This document shows positions 1 to 7,238 of a stretch of DNA of 64,000 bases, in pieces. The stretch spans positions 62,001 through 126,000 of the forward strand of contig NZ_JACSQF010000007.1 in the NCBI RefSeq assembly GCF_014836755.1, read 5' to 3'. The notes beneath the pieces were generated by a model that was given only the letters and a program-made list of their open reading frames with translations, was not told where the DNA came from and did not search any database. A program made the translations under genes and the position numbers. Position 1 is the stretch's first letter. Every line of letters starts with the position of its first letter. The stretch comes from Oerskovia merdavium. Lineage in GTDB: Bacteria; Actinomycetota; Actinomycetes; Actinomycetales; Cellulomonadaceae.

Positions 1-88
1 CAGCGGTCTCTACACGGTGTTCTTCGCGCTCATCTACCTGGTCGTGATCGGGTCGCTGCTCGAGACGATCACGGCTGTGACGGGGTGA
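1..88 (+). CDS. C-terminal end of a membrane protein (5' truncated by window)
   Basis: An open frame enters from the left edge and stops with TGA at 86-88. The 28 visible residues are mostly hydrophobic (FFALIYLVVIGSLL) and form one membrane segment followed by a very short polar tail. That is all that can be said. The family cannot be assigned from this piece. Confidence 0.55.
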   Translation, partial: SGLYTVFFALIYLVVIGSLLETITAVTG

Positions 89-150
89 CGGAAGGTCCGT
101 CCTGTGGCGGTCTGGTGCTTTCCTCCCGATAGACCCTATGCTCACGTGCT

Positions 151-633
151 GTGACAGCCCCCGAGTACATCGAGATCACCCGCCGACGCATGGTCGAGGA
201 CGGATGCGAGGTGGGATGGGACCAGGTGGGTCCTGTGCAGGCCATGGTCGGCTACCGGGCGAAGTTCGTCCCTGCCGCGATGTCCCGCACCCACGTCGTC
301 ACCGCAGTCGCTCACTTCACGCCGTCCGCGCTGGACGTCGACCTCTACACACGGGACGTCTCGACGTTCGCCAAGCGGCGCAGCAGCTCGCTGCGCGGCA
401 TGCAGTCAGGGGTCGGTGCGTTCGCGGTGATCGTCGCCGACGGCGTCACGCCCGAGCTCGTCGCCGCCGCGACGGTGAAGCCGCGCCTCGAGTTCGCCGT
501 GATCGTCCAGCCCGTCCTCGTGGACCTCTCGGCGCGCGAGATCCACACGTTCCGGGGGCGCCGGTTCATCGGCGCGGCGCTCAACGGCTTCCTGCGGCGC
601 ACGCTCGACGCGCAGATCCAGGCGCCCGTCTGA
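151..633 (+). CDS. Hypothetical soluble protein, 160 aa
   Basis: GTG start at 151 and good actinobacterial codon bias. There is no Shine-Dalgarno sequence; a TATGCT hexamer lies 8 bases upstream, so the message may be leaderless. The protein has no signal peptide or membrane segment. It shows alternating hydrophobic strands (FAVIVADGV, FAVIVQPVLVDL) and a basic C-terminus (FLRRTLDAQIQ), suggesting a compact alpha/beta fold. I do not recognise the family. It converges on the membrane-protein gene that ends at 705. Confidence 0.6.
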   Translation: MTAPEYIEITRRRMVEDGCEVGWDQVGPVQAMVGYRAKFVPAAMSRTHVVTAVAHFTPSALDVDLYTRDVSTFAKRRSSSLRGMQSGVGAFAVIVADGVTPELVAAATVKPRLEFAVIVQPVLVDLSAREIHTFRGRRFIGAALNGFLRRTLDAQIQAPV

Positions 634-704
634 CGGTCCGAGGATCCTGGCTCGCGTCGCTGCGCCGTCGTGGGGCCGCGCCGCGTGCCTGTGCGGCGGC
701 CGGC

Positions 705-1007
705 TCAGCGCGGCGGCTCGTTGCCGGGCTTGGGCGGTGAGTACGGCGCCGGACCCGTGTAGCGCTCGCCCGGGCTCCGGGTCAGCGCGCGCACGGTGAA
801 GGCGGCCGCGACGAAGCCCGCGCCCAGGTAGGGGAGCACCGACACGAGGGACGAGACCGGCAGGAGGATCGTCTGGAAGATCGCGGCGCCCGACGAGTAG
901 TAGAGCTCGGAGGCGAGCCGCGGCAGCGCGACGTTCCCCACGGCGCCTGCGACGATCATTCCCGCACCCCACCAGAGGAGTGCGGTGGCGCTGAGCTTCG
1001 GGGGCAT
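705..1007 (-). CDS. Small membrane protein, 100 aa
   Basis: The chosen ATG at 1007 has GAGAGG eight bases upstream; an in-frame extension to 1073 lacks such a site. The protein (MPPKLSATALLWW...) has two or three hydrophobic stretches at about residues 10-30, 35-57 and 60-75, and a proline-rich polar C-terminus (YSPPKPGNEPP). It is probably an integral membrane protein of unknown function. No family signature was recognised. Confidence 0.65.
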   Translation of the reverse strand: MPPKLSATALLWWGAGMIVAGAVGNVALPRLASELYYSSGAAIFQTILLPVSSLVSVLPYLGAGFVAAAFTVRALTRSPGERYTGPAPYSPPKPGNEPPR

Positions 1008-1203
1008 GGGCGGTCCTCTCGACGGGCTGGCCCCGGCGGCATCGCCAGGACGGGTCCGGGGACGCCTCGACACCGAGGCGGGTCACCGGTCCGTGGACAC
1101 TATCGGACGAGGTGCCTCGCGGACGGGCGTGGCCCGCGCGTCGCCGTGGGGCGGTCCTCCGCGTCACCGACGGGCGTGAAGCCCGCGCGGCGGGGGAGGG
1201 GCG

Positions 1204-2286
1204 TCAGGCCGACGGCGGCGCGACCGAACCGCGGATGACCAGGTGGAGCGGCAGGACCGTCCGAGCGGGCTCGAAGCCCGTGGCGGCCCCACCGTTCCCG
1301 GCCGACTCCTGCGCCTCCCGGCGGGCCATGGCCCGTTCGAGCGCGTCGACCGCGGAGAGCGCGAGCGCCGCGACGGGCTGCTCGAGGGTCGTGAGCTGGG
1401 GGCGCAGCCACTGACCGATGCGGATGCCGTCGCAGCCCACGACCGACAGGTCCTCGGGGATGCGGATGCCGTGGAGCTCGGCCGCGCCGAGCATGCCGAC
1501 GGCCACGATGTCGCTGCCGACGAACACCGCGGTGGGCGCGCTGCCCGGTCGGGTGAGGTAGGGGAACGTCGAGGCGCCGAACTGCTCGGTGTACGGGCCG
1601 TGCCGGATCAGGTCGGGGTCGGCCGTCAGCCCGGCGTCGGCCAGGGCATCGAGGTAGCCGCGCTTGCGTTCCTGGGTCGTCGAGAGCTCGGACGGGCCCG
1701 CGACGTGCGCGATGCGGCGGTGCCCCTGCTGGATGAGGTAGCTCGTGGCCTGGTACGCGCCGCCGTAGTTGTCGACCGTGACGGTGTCGACCGCGAGGTC
1801 CAGGTCGATCTCCTCGTCGATCACGACCACGGGCAGGCCGTCCGCGACCGCGCGGGCCAGGCGCTCGTCGGTGCGGCTCATCCCGACGTAGATGAGGCCA
1901 CCCAGGACGTCGGTCCCGCCGATGAGCGGGCTGAGGCCGCCGTTGCGCTCGCCGTGCTTGCCCGAGACCGCGACGACCAGGGGGATCTGCCGCGATGCCG
2001 CGAGGTCCGCGCACTCCTCGGCGAGCGTCGTGAAGAACGGGTTGGTGAAGTCGGGGACGACCAGGGCGACGACGCCCGTCCCGCGCGCGGACGAACCCGG
2101 CGCGGACGTCCCCGCGCGCGAGCCGCGCGCGACACGTCCCGTCGAGCCCGTGCGGTAGTCGAGCGCCGCCACCGCGGCATCGATACGTGCTGCGGTCTCG
2201 GGCTGGACGTTGAGCTGGCCGCGCAGGTAGCGCGAGGCGGTCGAGGTCGAGACCCCCGCGTGTTGCGCAACTTGCGTCAACGTCAT
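1204..2286 (-). CDS. LacI/GalR-family transcriptional regulator
   Basis: A 360-residue LacI-type repressor. The N-terminal helix-turn-helix (MTLTQVAQHAGVSTSTASRY) is followed by the hinge helix and a periplasmic-binding-protein-like effector domain (VVALVVPDFTNPFFTTL, ... TAVFVGSDIVAVGML, ... LSVVGCDG). The ATG at 2286 is preceded by AGAGGGG and starts exactly at the HTH; a longer frame to 2502 is not credible. It is divergent from the operon starting at 2550, whose upstream region carries two TTGCGCAA palindromes, so it is very probably that operon's local sugar-responsive repressor. The effector is unknown. Confidence 0.92.
   Translation of the reverse strand: MTLTQVAQHAGVSTSTASRYLRGQLNVQPETAARIDAAVAALDYRTGSTGRVARGSRAGTSAPGSSARGTGVVALVVPDFTNPFFTTLAEECADLAASRQIPLVVAVSGKHGERNGGLSPLIGGTDVLGGLIYVGMSRTDERLARAVADGLPVVVIDEEIDLDLAVDTVTVDNYGGAYQATSYLIQQGHRRIAHVAGPSELSTTQERKRGYLDALADAGLTADPDLIRHGPYTEQFGASTFPYLTRPGSAPTAVFVGSDIVAVGMLGAAELHGIRIPEDLSVVGCDGIRIGQWLRPQLTTLEQPVAALALSAVDALERAMARREAQESAGNGGAATGFEPARTVLPLHLVIRGSVAPPSA
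2263..2270. promoter_or_regulatory. TTGCGCAA palindrome inside the lacI-type gene
   Basis: The same 8-bp palindrome as in the intergenic operators, in the context TGTTGCGCAAC, lies within codons 6-8 of the regulator gene. A degenerate TTGCGTCAA follows at 2272-2280. It could act as an auxiliary operator or roadblock about 220 bp from the main pair. Its position in HTH codons means coincidence cannot be excluded. Confidence 0.4.
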
Positions 2287-2471
2287 GGCTGCTGCCCCTC
2301 TGCTCGTGCGCCCGGCCGTCGGATGCCCCCAGAGCCTATCGCTGCGCTGGTGGCAGGCACGTCCTGTGTCCGCCGGAACCCCGGGATCGTGCCGATCCTG
2401 CAGGCGCGTGCCGTACGTGGCACCGCCCGGCCCACGGCCTCGGTTGACACCAGCCTGACGCACACCTAGGT

Positions 2472-2502
2472 TGTTGCGCAACAGCAACACAACATTGCGC
2501 AA
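2472..2502. promoter_or_regulatory. Paired LacI-family operators upstream of the 2550 operon
   Basis: Two copies of the CG-centred palindrome TTGCGCAA lie at 2474-2481 (extended to a perfect 12-mer, TGTTGCGCAACA, 2472-2483) and 2495-2502. Their spacing is 21 bp, two helical turns. CG-centred palindromes are typical LacI/GalR operators. They lie between the divergent regulator and the GATase-like gene, 48 bp before the latter's start. Confidence 0.75.
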
Positions 2503-2549
2503 CGTCGCCGATGTGCGACGTGGCCCGAACCGTCTTTGAGGAGAACCGC

Positions 2550-3293
2550 ATGAGCCGCGTGCTGCTTGCCGGAGAGTCGTGGATCAATGCCGCGACGGAC
2601 TACAAGGGCTACGACGCCTTCCCGCACGCCCAGCTGGAGATCGGCTGCGCCAAGCTCCTCGAGGCGCTCGCCGCCGAGGGCCACGAGGTCACCCACCTGC
2701 CCTCGCACCTCGTCGCGACCGACTTCCCGTCGACCCTCGAGGAGCTCGACGCCTACGACGTCGTCCTGCTCTCGGACATCGGCGCCAACACCCTTCTGCT
2801 TCCCCCCGTCGTGTTCTCCGAGGGGCGTCCCTTCCCGAACCGCATCAAGCTCCTCGCCGAGTGGGTGCGTCGCGGCGGCGGCCTCATGATGGCCGGTGGC
2901 TACCTCAGCTTCCAGGGCTTCCAGGCCAAGGCCAACTACCACGGCACCGCGGTCGAGGCCGTGCTGCCCGTCGAGATCCTCCCGTACGACGACCGCGAGG
3001 AGACCCCCGAGGGCATCGGCGGCGTCCTGACCGACGTCGAGCACCCCGTGACCGCGGGCCTCGACGCCGAGTGGCCCATCCTGCTCGGCTACCAGAAGCT
3101 CACCGCCAAGGCCGACGCGACCGTCCTCGCCACGATCGAGGGGCGCCCCCTCGTCGCCGTGCGCACCGAGGGCGAGGGCCGCACGCTGGCCTTCGCGTCC
3201 GACATCTCCCCGCACTGGGCCCCGCGCGAGTTCATGGAGTGGTCCGGCTACGCGAAGCTCTTCGGCCAGGCCGTGACCTGGCTCGCGGGCTGA
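2550..3293 (+). CDS. Glutamine-amidotransferase-like protein lacking the catalytic cysteine
   Basis: A 247-residue protein of the class I glutamine amidotransferase-like fold, of the short stand-alone type (resembles the GATase1-like family PF07090). ATG at 2550 follows TTGAGGAGA. Where a true GATase has G-x-C-x-G, the region at residues 111-120 reads GLMMAGGYLS and has no cysteine; the only cysteine is C33. Glutaminase activity is therefore unlikely and a sugar-binding or isomerase-like role is possible. It is the first gene of the operon and overlaps the PfkB kinase by one base (TGATG). Confidence 0.75.
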   Translation: MSRVLLAGESWINAATDYKGYDAFPHAQLEIGCAKLLEALAAEGHEVTHLPSHLVATDFPSTLEELDAYDVVLLSDIGANTLLLPPVVFSEGRPFPNRIKLLAEWVRRGGGLMMAGGYLSFQGFQAKANYHGTAVEAVLPVEILPYDDREETPEGIGGVLTDVEHPVTAGLDAEWPILLGYQKLTAKADATVLATIEGRPLVAVRTEGEGRTLAFASDISPHWAPREFMEWSGYAKLFGQAVTWLAG

Positions 3294-4261
3294 TGAGCGC
3301 CGACCACGGGAGCGGGGGCGCCCCCGCCCATGCCCCCGAGATCACGGTCGTCGGCAGCCTCAACATGGACGTCCGGCTGACCGTCGACCGGATCCCGCGC
3401 TCGGGCGAGACCATCAGCGCGACCGGCCTCAAGCGCTCGCCGGGCGGCAAGGGGGCCAACCAGGCCGTCGCCGCCGCGCGGCTCGGCCGCCGCGTCGCGA
3501 TGGTCGGGGCCGTCGGGGACGACGACGCGGGCCGTGAGATCACGGCCCGGCTCGTGGCCGAGGGGCTCGACGTCACGTCGGTCGCCTCGTCCGAGCAGCC
3601 CACCGGCACGGCCGTGATCCTCTGGGAGCAGCCCGAGTCGACCATCGTCATCGAGGCGGGTGCCAACGGCGACGTCGACGAGTCGTTCGTCGACTCACGG
3701 GACTCCGCGGTGCGCGCCGTCACCGACGCGCAGGTCGTGCTGTGCCAGTGCGAGACGCCGCTCGGCTCGCTCGCAGCGGTCACGCGCCTCGCGACCGGGA
3801 CGACCATCCTCAACCCGGCCCCCGCGGTCCCGGTCCCGGCCGAGATCCGCGACTGGTTCGACGTCCTGGTCCCCAACCGGTTCGAGCTCGCGACCCTCGC
3901 AGGAGCCGGCGAGGCCCCGGCGTCGCTCGCGGACGTCGTGGCCATGGTGCGCGGGCTCGCGTTCCCGGGTGACGTCGTCGTGACCCTCGGGGCCGACGGC
4001 TCGGTCGTCGTCCCCCGCGACGGGCTCCCGACGCCCGTGCCCGCGGTACGCGTCGACGCGATCGACACCACGGCCGCGGGCGACAGCTTCTGCGCTGCCC
4101 TCGCCGACGGCCTGCTGCGCGGCGAGGACCTCGTCGGGGCAGCCCGCTGGGCGGCCCGCGTCGCGGCCGTCACGACCACTCGCGACGGGGCGATCGAGTC
4201 CCTGCCGCTCGCCCACGAGGTCCCTGCAGCCCTCCCGGAGGACGTCGCACCGGGGCAGTGA
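3293..4261 (+). CDS. PfkB/ribokinase-family carbohydrate kinase
   Basis: A 322-residue kinase with both PfkB signatures: GGKGANQAVAAARLG near residues 51-65 and DTTAAGDSF at 258-266. D264 is the expected catalytic base in the anion-hole motif. The N-terminal VGSLNMDVRLTVDRIPRSGET is the ribokinase-type sugar-binding start. Translation is coupled to the preceding gene through TGATG. It probably phosphorylates a sugar or sugar acid brought in by the downstream transporter. Substrate cannot be told from sequence; ribokinase-like specificity is an inference. Confidence 0.9.
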   Translation: MSADHGSGGAPAHAPEITVVGSLNMDVRLTVDRIPRSGETISATGLKRSPGGKGANQAVAAARLGRRVAMVGAVGDDDAGREITARLVAEGLDVTSVASSEQPTGTAVILWEQPESTIVIEAGANGDVDESFVDSRDSAVRAVTDAQVVLCQCETPLGSLAAVTRLATGTTILNPAPAVPVPAEIRDWFDVLVPNRFELATLAGAGEAPASLADVVAMVRGLAFPGDVVVTLGADGSVVVPRDGLPTPVPAVRVDAIDTTAAGDSFCAALADGLLRGEDLVGAARWAARVAAVTTTRDGAIESLPLAHEVPAALPEDVAPGQ

Positions 4262-4344
4262 CCCGCCCGGCACAGCACGACCCGCACGACCGCACGACCC
4301 CCACCCAGCCCGACCACTCAGCGTCGACCCAGGGCTGGCCGTTC

Positions 4345-4360
4345 GATCGGTCCACCGATC
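4345..4360. promoter_or_regulatory. Palindrome GATCGGT-cc-ACCGATC before the transporter gene
   Basis: A perfect 7-bp inverted repeat with a 2-bp centre lies in the 136-bp gap between the kinase and transporter genes. A TACCGT hexamer follows at 4366-4371. Together they suggest a regulated internal promoter for the second half of the operon. The binding factor is unknown. Confidence 0.45.
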
Positions 4361-4377
4361 CGACGTACCGTCGAAAG

Positions 4378-4401
4378 ATGAAAGGCACGGCCAAGCAATG
4401 A
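4378..4401 (+). CDS. Possible 7-codon leader peptide coupled to the transporter gene
   Basis: ATG at 4378 sits exactly six bases after TACCGT (4366-4371), the leaderless-start arrangement seen repeatedly in this window. The mini-frame encodes MKGTAKQ, and its TGA (4399-4401) overlaps the transporter ATG at 4398 as ATGA. Alternatively AAAGG at 4381-4385 is simply the transporter's ribosome binding site. It is too short for codon statistics. Confidence 0.35.
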   Translation: MKGTAKQ

Positions 4402-5480
4402 AGCACACCACGCCGGAGACCGCCCCCCGCTCGGGAGGCGCCCAGACGGTCGCCCCGTCGTCCCAGCGCAGCAAGGTCAAGAGCACCGCGACCGCGCTCC
4501 TCGTCCTCGCGACCGTCCTGGCCGGAGCCCTGGGCCCCATGCAGGCGGCGGTCAACGGTCAGCTCGGCAAGACGATCGGAGACGGCCACGCGGCCGCCCT
4601 CATCTCGTTCGGCACGGGCCTGGTCCTGATGTTCGTCATCGTGTTCGCGCGTCCCGTGACGCGTCGCGAGGCGCTCGCGATCCCGCGCCTCATCAAGGGC
4701 CGCACGATCCCGTGGTGGAACTTCCTCGCGGGCCTGTGCGGCGCGGTCATCGTCCTGTCCGAGGGCGTGACGGTCGGCGTCCTGGGCGTCGCGACGTTCC
4801 AGATCTCGCTCATCTCGGGTCTCGTGATCTCGGGCGTGATCTGCGACCGTCTGGGCGTCACGGCCTCGGTCAAGCAGCCGCTCACGTTCTTCCGCCTCGC
4901 CGGCGCGGTCCTCGCGATCGTCGCGACGGTCATCGTCATCTCGCCGAACTTCTCGGCCCCGCACACCATCGCCCTCGCGATCATGCCGTTCGTCGGCGGT
5001 CTCCTCGCCGGCTGGCAGCCCGCGGGCAACGCGGCCGTCGCCGACGCCACGGGCTCGATGCTCGTCTCGATCGGCTGGAACTTCCTGGTCGGCTTCACGG
5101 CCCTCGGCATCGCCTACGCGATCCGCGCCATGACCTCGGGCGTCGACTTCCAGCTCCCCGGCTCGTGGTGGATGTACCTGGGCGGCCCGCTCGGCCTCCT
5201 CTCGATCGCCCTCATGGCCCTCCTGGTCCGCGGGCTGGGGCTGCTGCTCCTGGGGCTCGCGTCCACCGCGGGTCAGCTCGTCGGCTCGCTCCTCATCGAC
5301 GCGGCGATCCCGTCGCTCGGCCACACGATCTACGCCGCCACGATCATCGGCACCGTGATCGCGCTGATCGCCGCGGTGATCGGCATGATCCCGTCGGGGA
5401 AGTCGCCGGAGGCGACAGCCGACACCGCAGTGGCCGCCGCCGTCGGCGGTGGTGAAGCAGGAGAGGTGAGCCCGCGATGA
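4398..5480 (+). CDS. DMT-family transporter (YdcZ/DUF606-like)
   Basis: A 360-residue integral membrane protein with about ten hydrophobic segments after a charged 30-residue N-terminus. It carries the repeated 'GPMQAAVNGQLG' and 'AGWQPAGNAAVA' motifs, which mark the two halves of DUF606/YdcZ-type drug/metabolite transporters. The gene lies between the kinase and hydrolase genes and overlaps the hydrolase by four bases (ATGA). It is probably the uptake or efflux system for the operon's substrate. Confidence 0.82.
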   Translation: MKHTTPETAPRSGGAQTVAPSSQRSKVKSTATALLVLATVLAGALGPMQAAVNGQLGKTIGDGHAAALISFGTGLVLMFVIVFARPVTRREALAIPRLIKGRTIPWWNFLAGLCGAVIVLSEGVTVGVLGVATFQISLISGLVISGVICDRLGVTASVKQPLTFFRLAGAVLAIVATVIVISPNFSAPHTIALAIMPFVGGLLAGWQPAGNAAVADATGSMLVSIGWNFLVGFTALGIAYAIRAMTSGVDFQLPGSWWMYLGGPLGLLSIALMALLVRGLGLLLLGLASTAGQLVGSLLIDAAIPSLGHTIYAATIIGTVIALIAAVIGMIPSGKSPEATADTAVAAAVGGGEAGEVSPR

Positions 5481-6526
5481 ACGTCACGCCGGCAGGGTTC
5501 GTCCAGACGGTCACCGGACCCGTCGCCGCACAGGACCTGGGGCTGACCCTGCCCCACGAGCACCTGTTCAACGACCTCTCCGGTGTGCTCGACGCGCCGA
5601 GCTACGAGTTCTCCCAGGCCGTGGTCCGCGAGCCGGTCTCCGCCTCGGTCGCCTGGGCGCTGCGCCAGGACCCGTACTGCTGCGCCGACAACATCGCCGA
5701 CAAGCCGGTCGCGGCCGTCGAGGCCGAGATCCGCAGCTTCGCGGCCCTCGGTGGGCGGACGGTCGTGGACGCGACGTCGAGCGAGGCGATCGGGCGCAAC
5801 CCCGAGCGCCTGCTCGCCGTCGCGAGCCGCACGGGCCTCAACGTGGTCATGGGGGCGGGCGCCTACCTCGAGAAGTTCGAGGGCGAGCGCATCACGGCCC
5901 AGTCGGTCGACGCGCAGGCCGCGGCGATCTCGCGCGAGCTGTCCGACGGCGTCCGTGACACGGGCATCCGCCCGGGCGTCATCGGCGAGATCGGCGTCTC
6001 GCTCGACTTCACGGCGGGCGAGCGCGCCTCGCTCCGCGCCTCGGCGATGGCTCAGCTCGAGCACCCGCAGGTCGCGATGCAGATCCACCTGCCGGGCTGG
6101 CAGCGGCGCGCGCACGCGCTCCTCGACCTCGTGCTCGACGAGGTGGGCGTGCGGCCCGAGAAGGTCGTGCTGTGCCACATGGACCCCTCTGCCGAGGACC
6201 CCGAGTACCAGCGGTCGGTCGCCGAGCGCGGGGTCTGGCTCGAGTTCGACATGGTCGGGATGGACATCACCTACCCCAAGGAGGGGGTGTCGCCCGACCC
6301 GCACACGACCGCGGGCGCGGTCCAGCGGCTCGTCGACCTGGGGTTCGCTGGGCAGGTGCTCCTGAGCCACGACGTGTTCCTCAAGCAGATGTGGGTGCAG
6401 AACGGTGGCAACGGCTTCGCGTACGTGCCGACGGTCTTCACCGAGATGCTCGCCGAGCGTGGTGTCGAGCGCGAGGTGCTGCGCCGGCTGACGCACGACA
6501 ACCCGGCGGCGATGCTGACGGCGTGA
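5477..6526 (+). CDS. Phosphotriesterase-family metal-dependent hydrolase (probable lactonase)
   Basis: A 349-residue amidohydrolase-superfamily TIM barrel of the phosphotriesterase branch. Metal ligands are visible in order: H27 and H29 (PHEH), E171 (GEIG) in place of the carbamylated lysine, H204 (QIHLPG), H234 (LCHMD) and D299 (LSHD). Family members with a bridging glutamate or lysine and no organophosphate role often hydrolyse sugar lactones, including 5-phosphorylated ones (family knowledge). With the kinase upstream, a phosphorylated sugar lactone is a reasonable but unproven substrate. Its TGA stop is the first unit of an 8-bp tandem array. Confidence 0.85.
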   Translation: MNVTPAGFVQTVTGPVAAQDLGLTLPHEHLFNDLSGVLDAPSYEFSQAVVREPVSASVAWALRQDPYCCADNIADKPVAAVEAEIRSFAALGGRTVVDATSSEAIGRNPERLLAVASRTGLNVVMGAGAYLEKFEGERITAQSVDAQAAAISRELSDGVRDTGIRPGVIGEIGVSLDFTAGERASLRASAMAQLEHPQVAMQIHLPGWQRRAHALLDLVLDEVGVRPEKVVLCHMDPSAEDPEYQRSVAERGVWLEFDMVGMDITYPKEGVSPDPHTTAGAVQRLVDLGFAGQVLLSHDVFLKQMWVQNGGNGFAYVPTVFTEMLAERGVEREVLRRLTHDNPAAMLTA

Positions 6527-6587
6527 CCGGGTGACCGGGTGACCGGGTGACCGGGTGACCGGCTGACCGGGTGACCGGCTGACCGCG
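6524..6587. repeat. Eight-copy tandem array of an 8-bp unit (TGACCGGG)
   Basis: Units begin at 6524, 6532, 6540, 6548, 6556, 6564, 6572 and 6580. Five are TGACCGGG, two are TGACCGGC and the last is TGACCGCG. The first unit contains the stop codon of the hydrolase gene, so each unit repeats a TGA. It is directly followed by a long inverted repeat. Confidence 0.95.
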
Positions 6588-6652
6588 AGGTAGAACGTGC
6601 TGCGCGAGGTAGTGCGCGGTGCGTTCTATCTCGCGCAGCACGTTCTACCTCG
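6586..6652. repeat. Long inverted repeat, 27-bp arms
   Basis: Arms 6586-6612 and 6626-6652 are complementary at 26 of 27 positions around a 13-base loop. Each arm itself carries GAGGTAG at both ends, separated by AACGTGCTGCGC, so the element is a nested repeat. It follows the hydrolase gene and precedes the YdeI-like gene on the same strand. It could act as a terminator, although no T-run follows; a REP-like mobile repeat is the alternative. Confidence 0.9.
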
Positions 6653-6737
6653 GCCCGGGGGCCCCACCCGGCCGCCGGCGGGGCGAGCGTCGGGCGGTCG
6701 GCGCGCGACGTCGTCGGGCCGGTGGAAAACTCGGCCC

Positions 6738-7175
6738 ATGCGATTCCGGACGACGATCCTCCAGAGCGGCAAGACGGCCACCGGCCTCCCCGTGCCCGAC
6801 GACGTGGTCACCGCGCTCGGCGCGGGCAAGCGCGTCCCGGTGCGCGTCACGCTCGGCGGGCACACCTACCGCAGCTCGGTCGCGCCGCACCAGGGACGGT
6901 TCATGATCGCGCTCAGCGCGGAGAACAGGGAGGCCGCCGGGGTGTCGGGCGGCGACGAGGTGGACGTCGAGATCGAGGTCGACGACGCACCGCGCGAGGT
7001 CACGGTGCCCGACGACCTCGCGGCAGCGCTCACGGCCGAGGCGCGTGCGGCGTTCGACGGGCTGTCGTTCAGCCGCCGGCGCGCGCTGGTCGAGCCGATC
7101 GAGGCCGCGAAGACCCCCGAGACCCGGCAGCGGCGGATCGACAAGGCCGTCGCGGAGCTGGCTCCCGGCGCGTAG
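6738..7175 (+). CDS. YdeI/DUF1905-family protein
   Basis: A 145-residue protein made of an N-terminal DUF1905 beta barrel (GLPVPDDVVTALGAGKRVPVRVTLGGHTYRSS, FMIALSAENREAAGVSGGDEVDV) and the C-terminal OmdA/YdeI helical part (ALTAEARAAFDGLSFSRRRALVEPIEAAKTPETRQRRIDKAVAEL). ATG at 6738 starts exactly at the domain. These proteins are cytoplasmic and of uncertain role; the YdeI branch is linked to antimicrobial-peptide tolerance in some bacteria. Confidence 0.85.
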   Translation: MRFRTTILQSGKTATGLPVPDDVVTALGAGKRVPVRVTLGGHTYRSSVAPHQGRFMIALSAENREAAGVSGGDEVDVEIEVDDAPREVTVPDDLAAALTAEARAAFDGLSFSRRRALVEPIEAAKTPETRQRRIDKAVAELAPGA

Positions 7176-7238
7176 GTCCCACGACGGAGATCCTCGGCAG
7201 GACGACGGTCGGCCCCGGTCCCCGGGGGCAGCACGTCC

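Noticed and set aside
2511-2549. Upstream in-frame ATG for the GATase-like gene
   Set aside because: It lies only eight bases beyond the TTGCGCAA operator and lacks a ribosome site, while ATG 2550 has GAGGAG at proper spacing.
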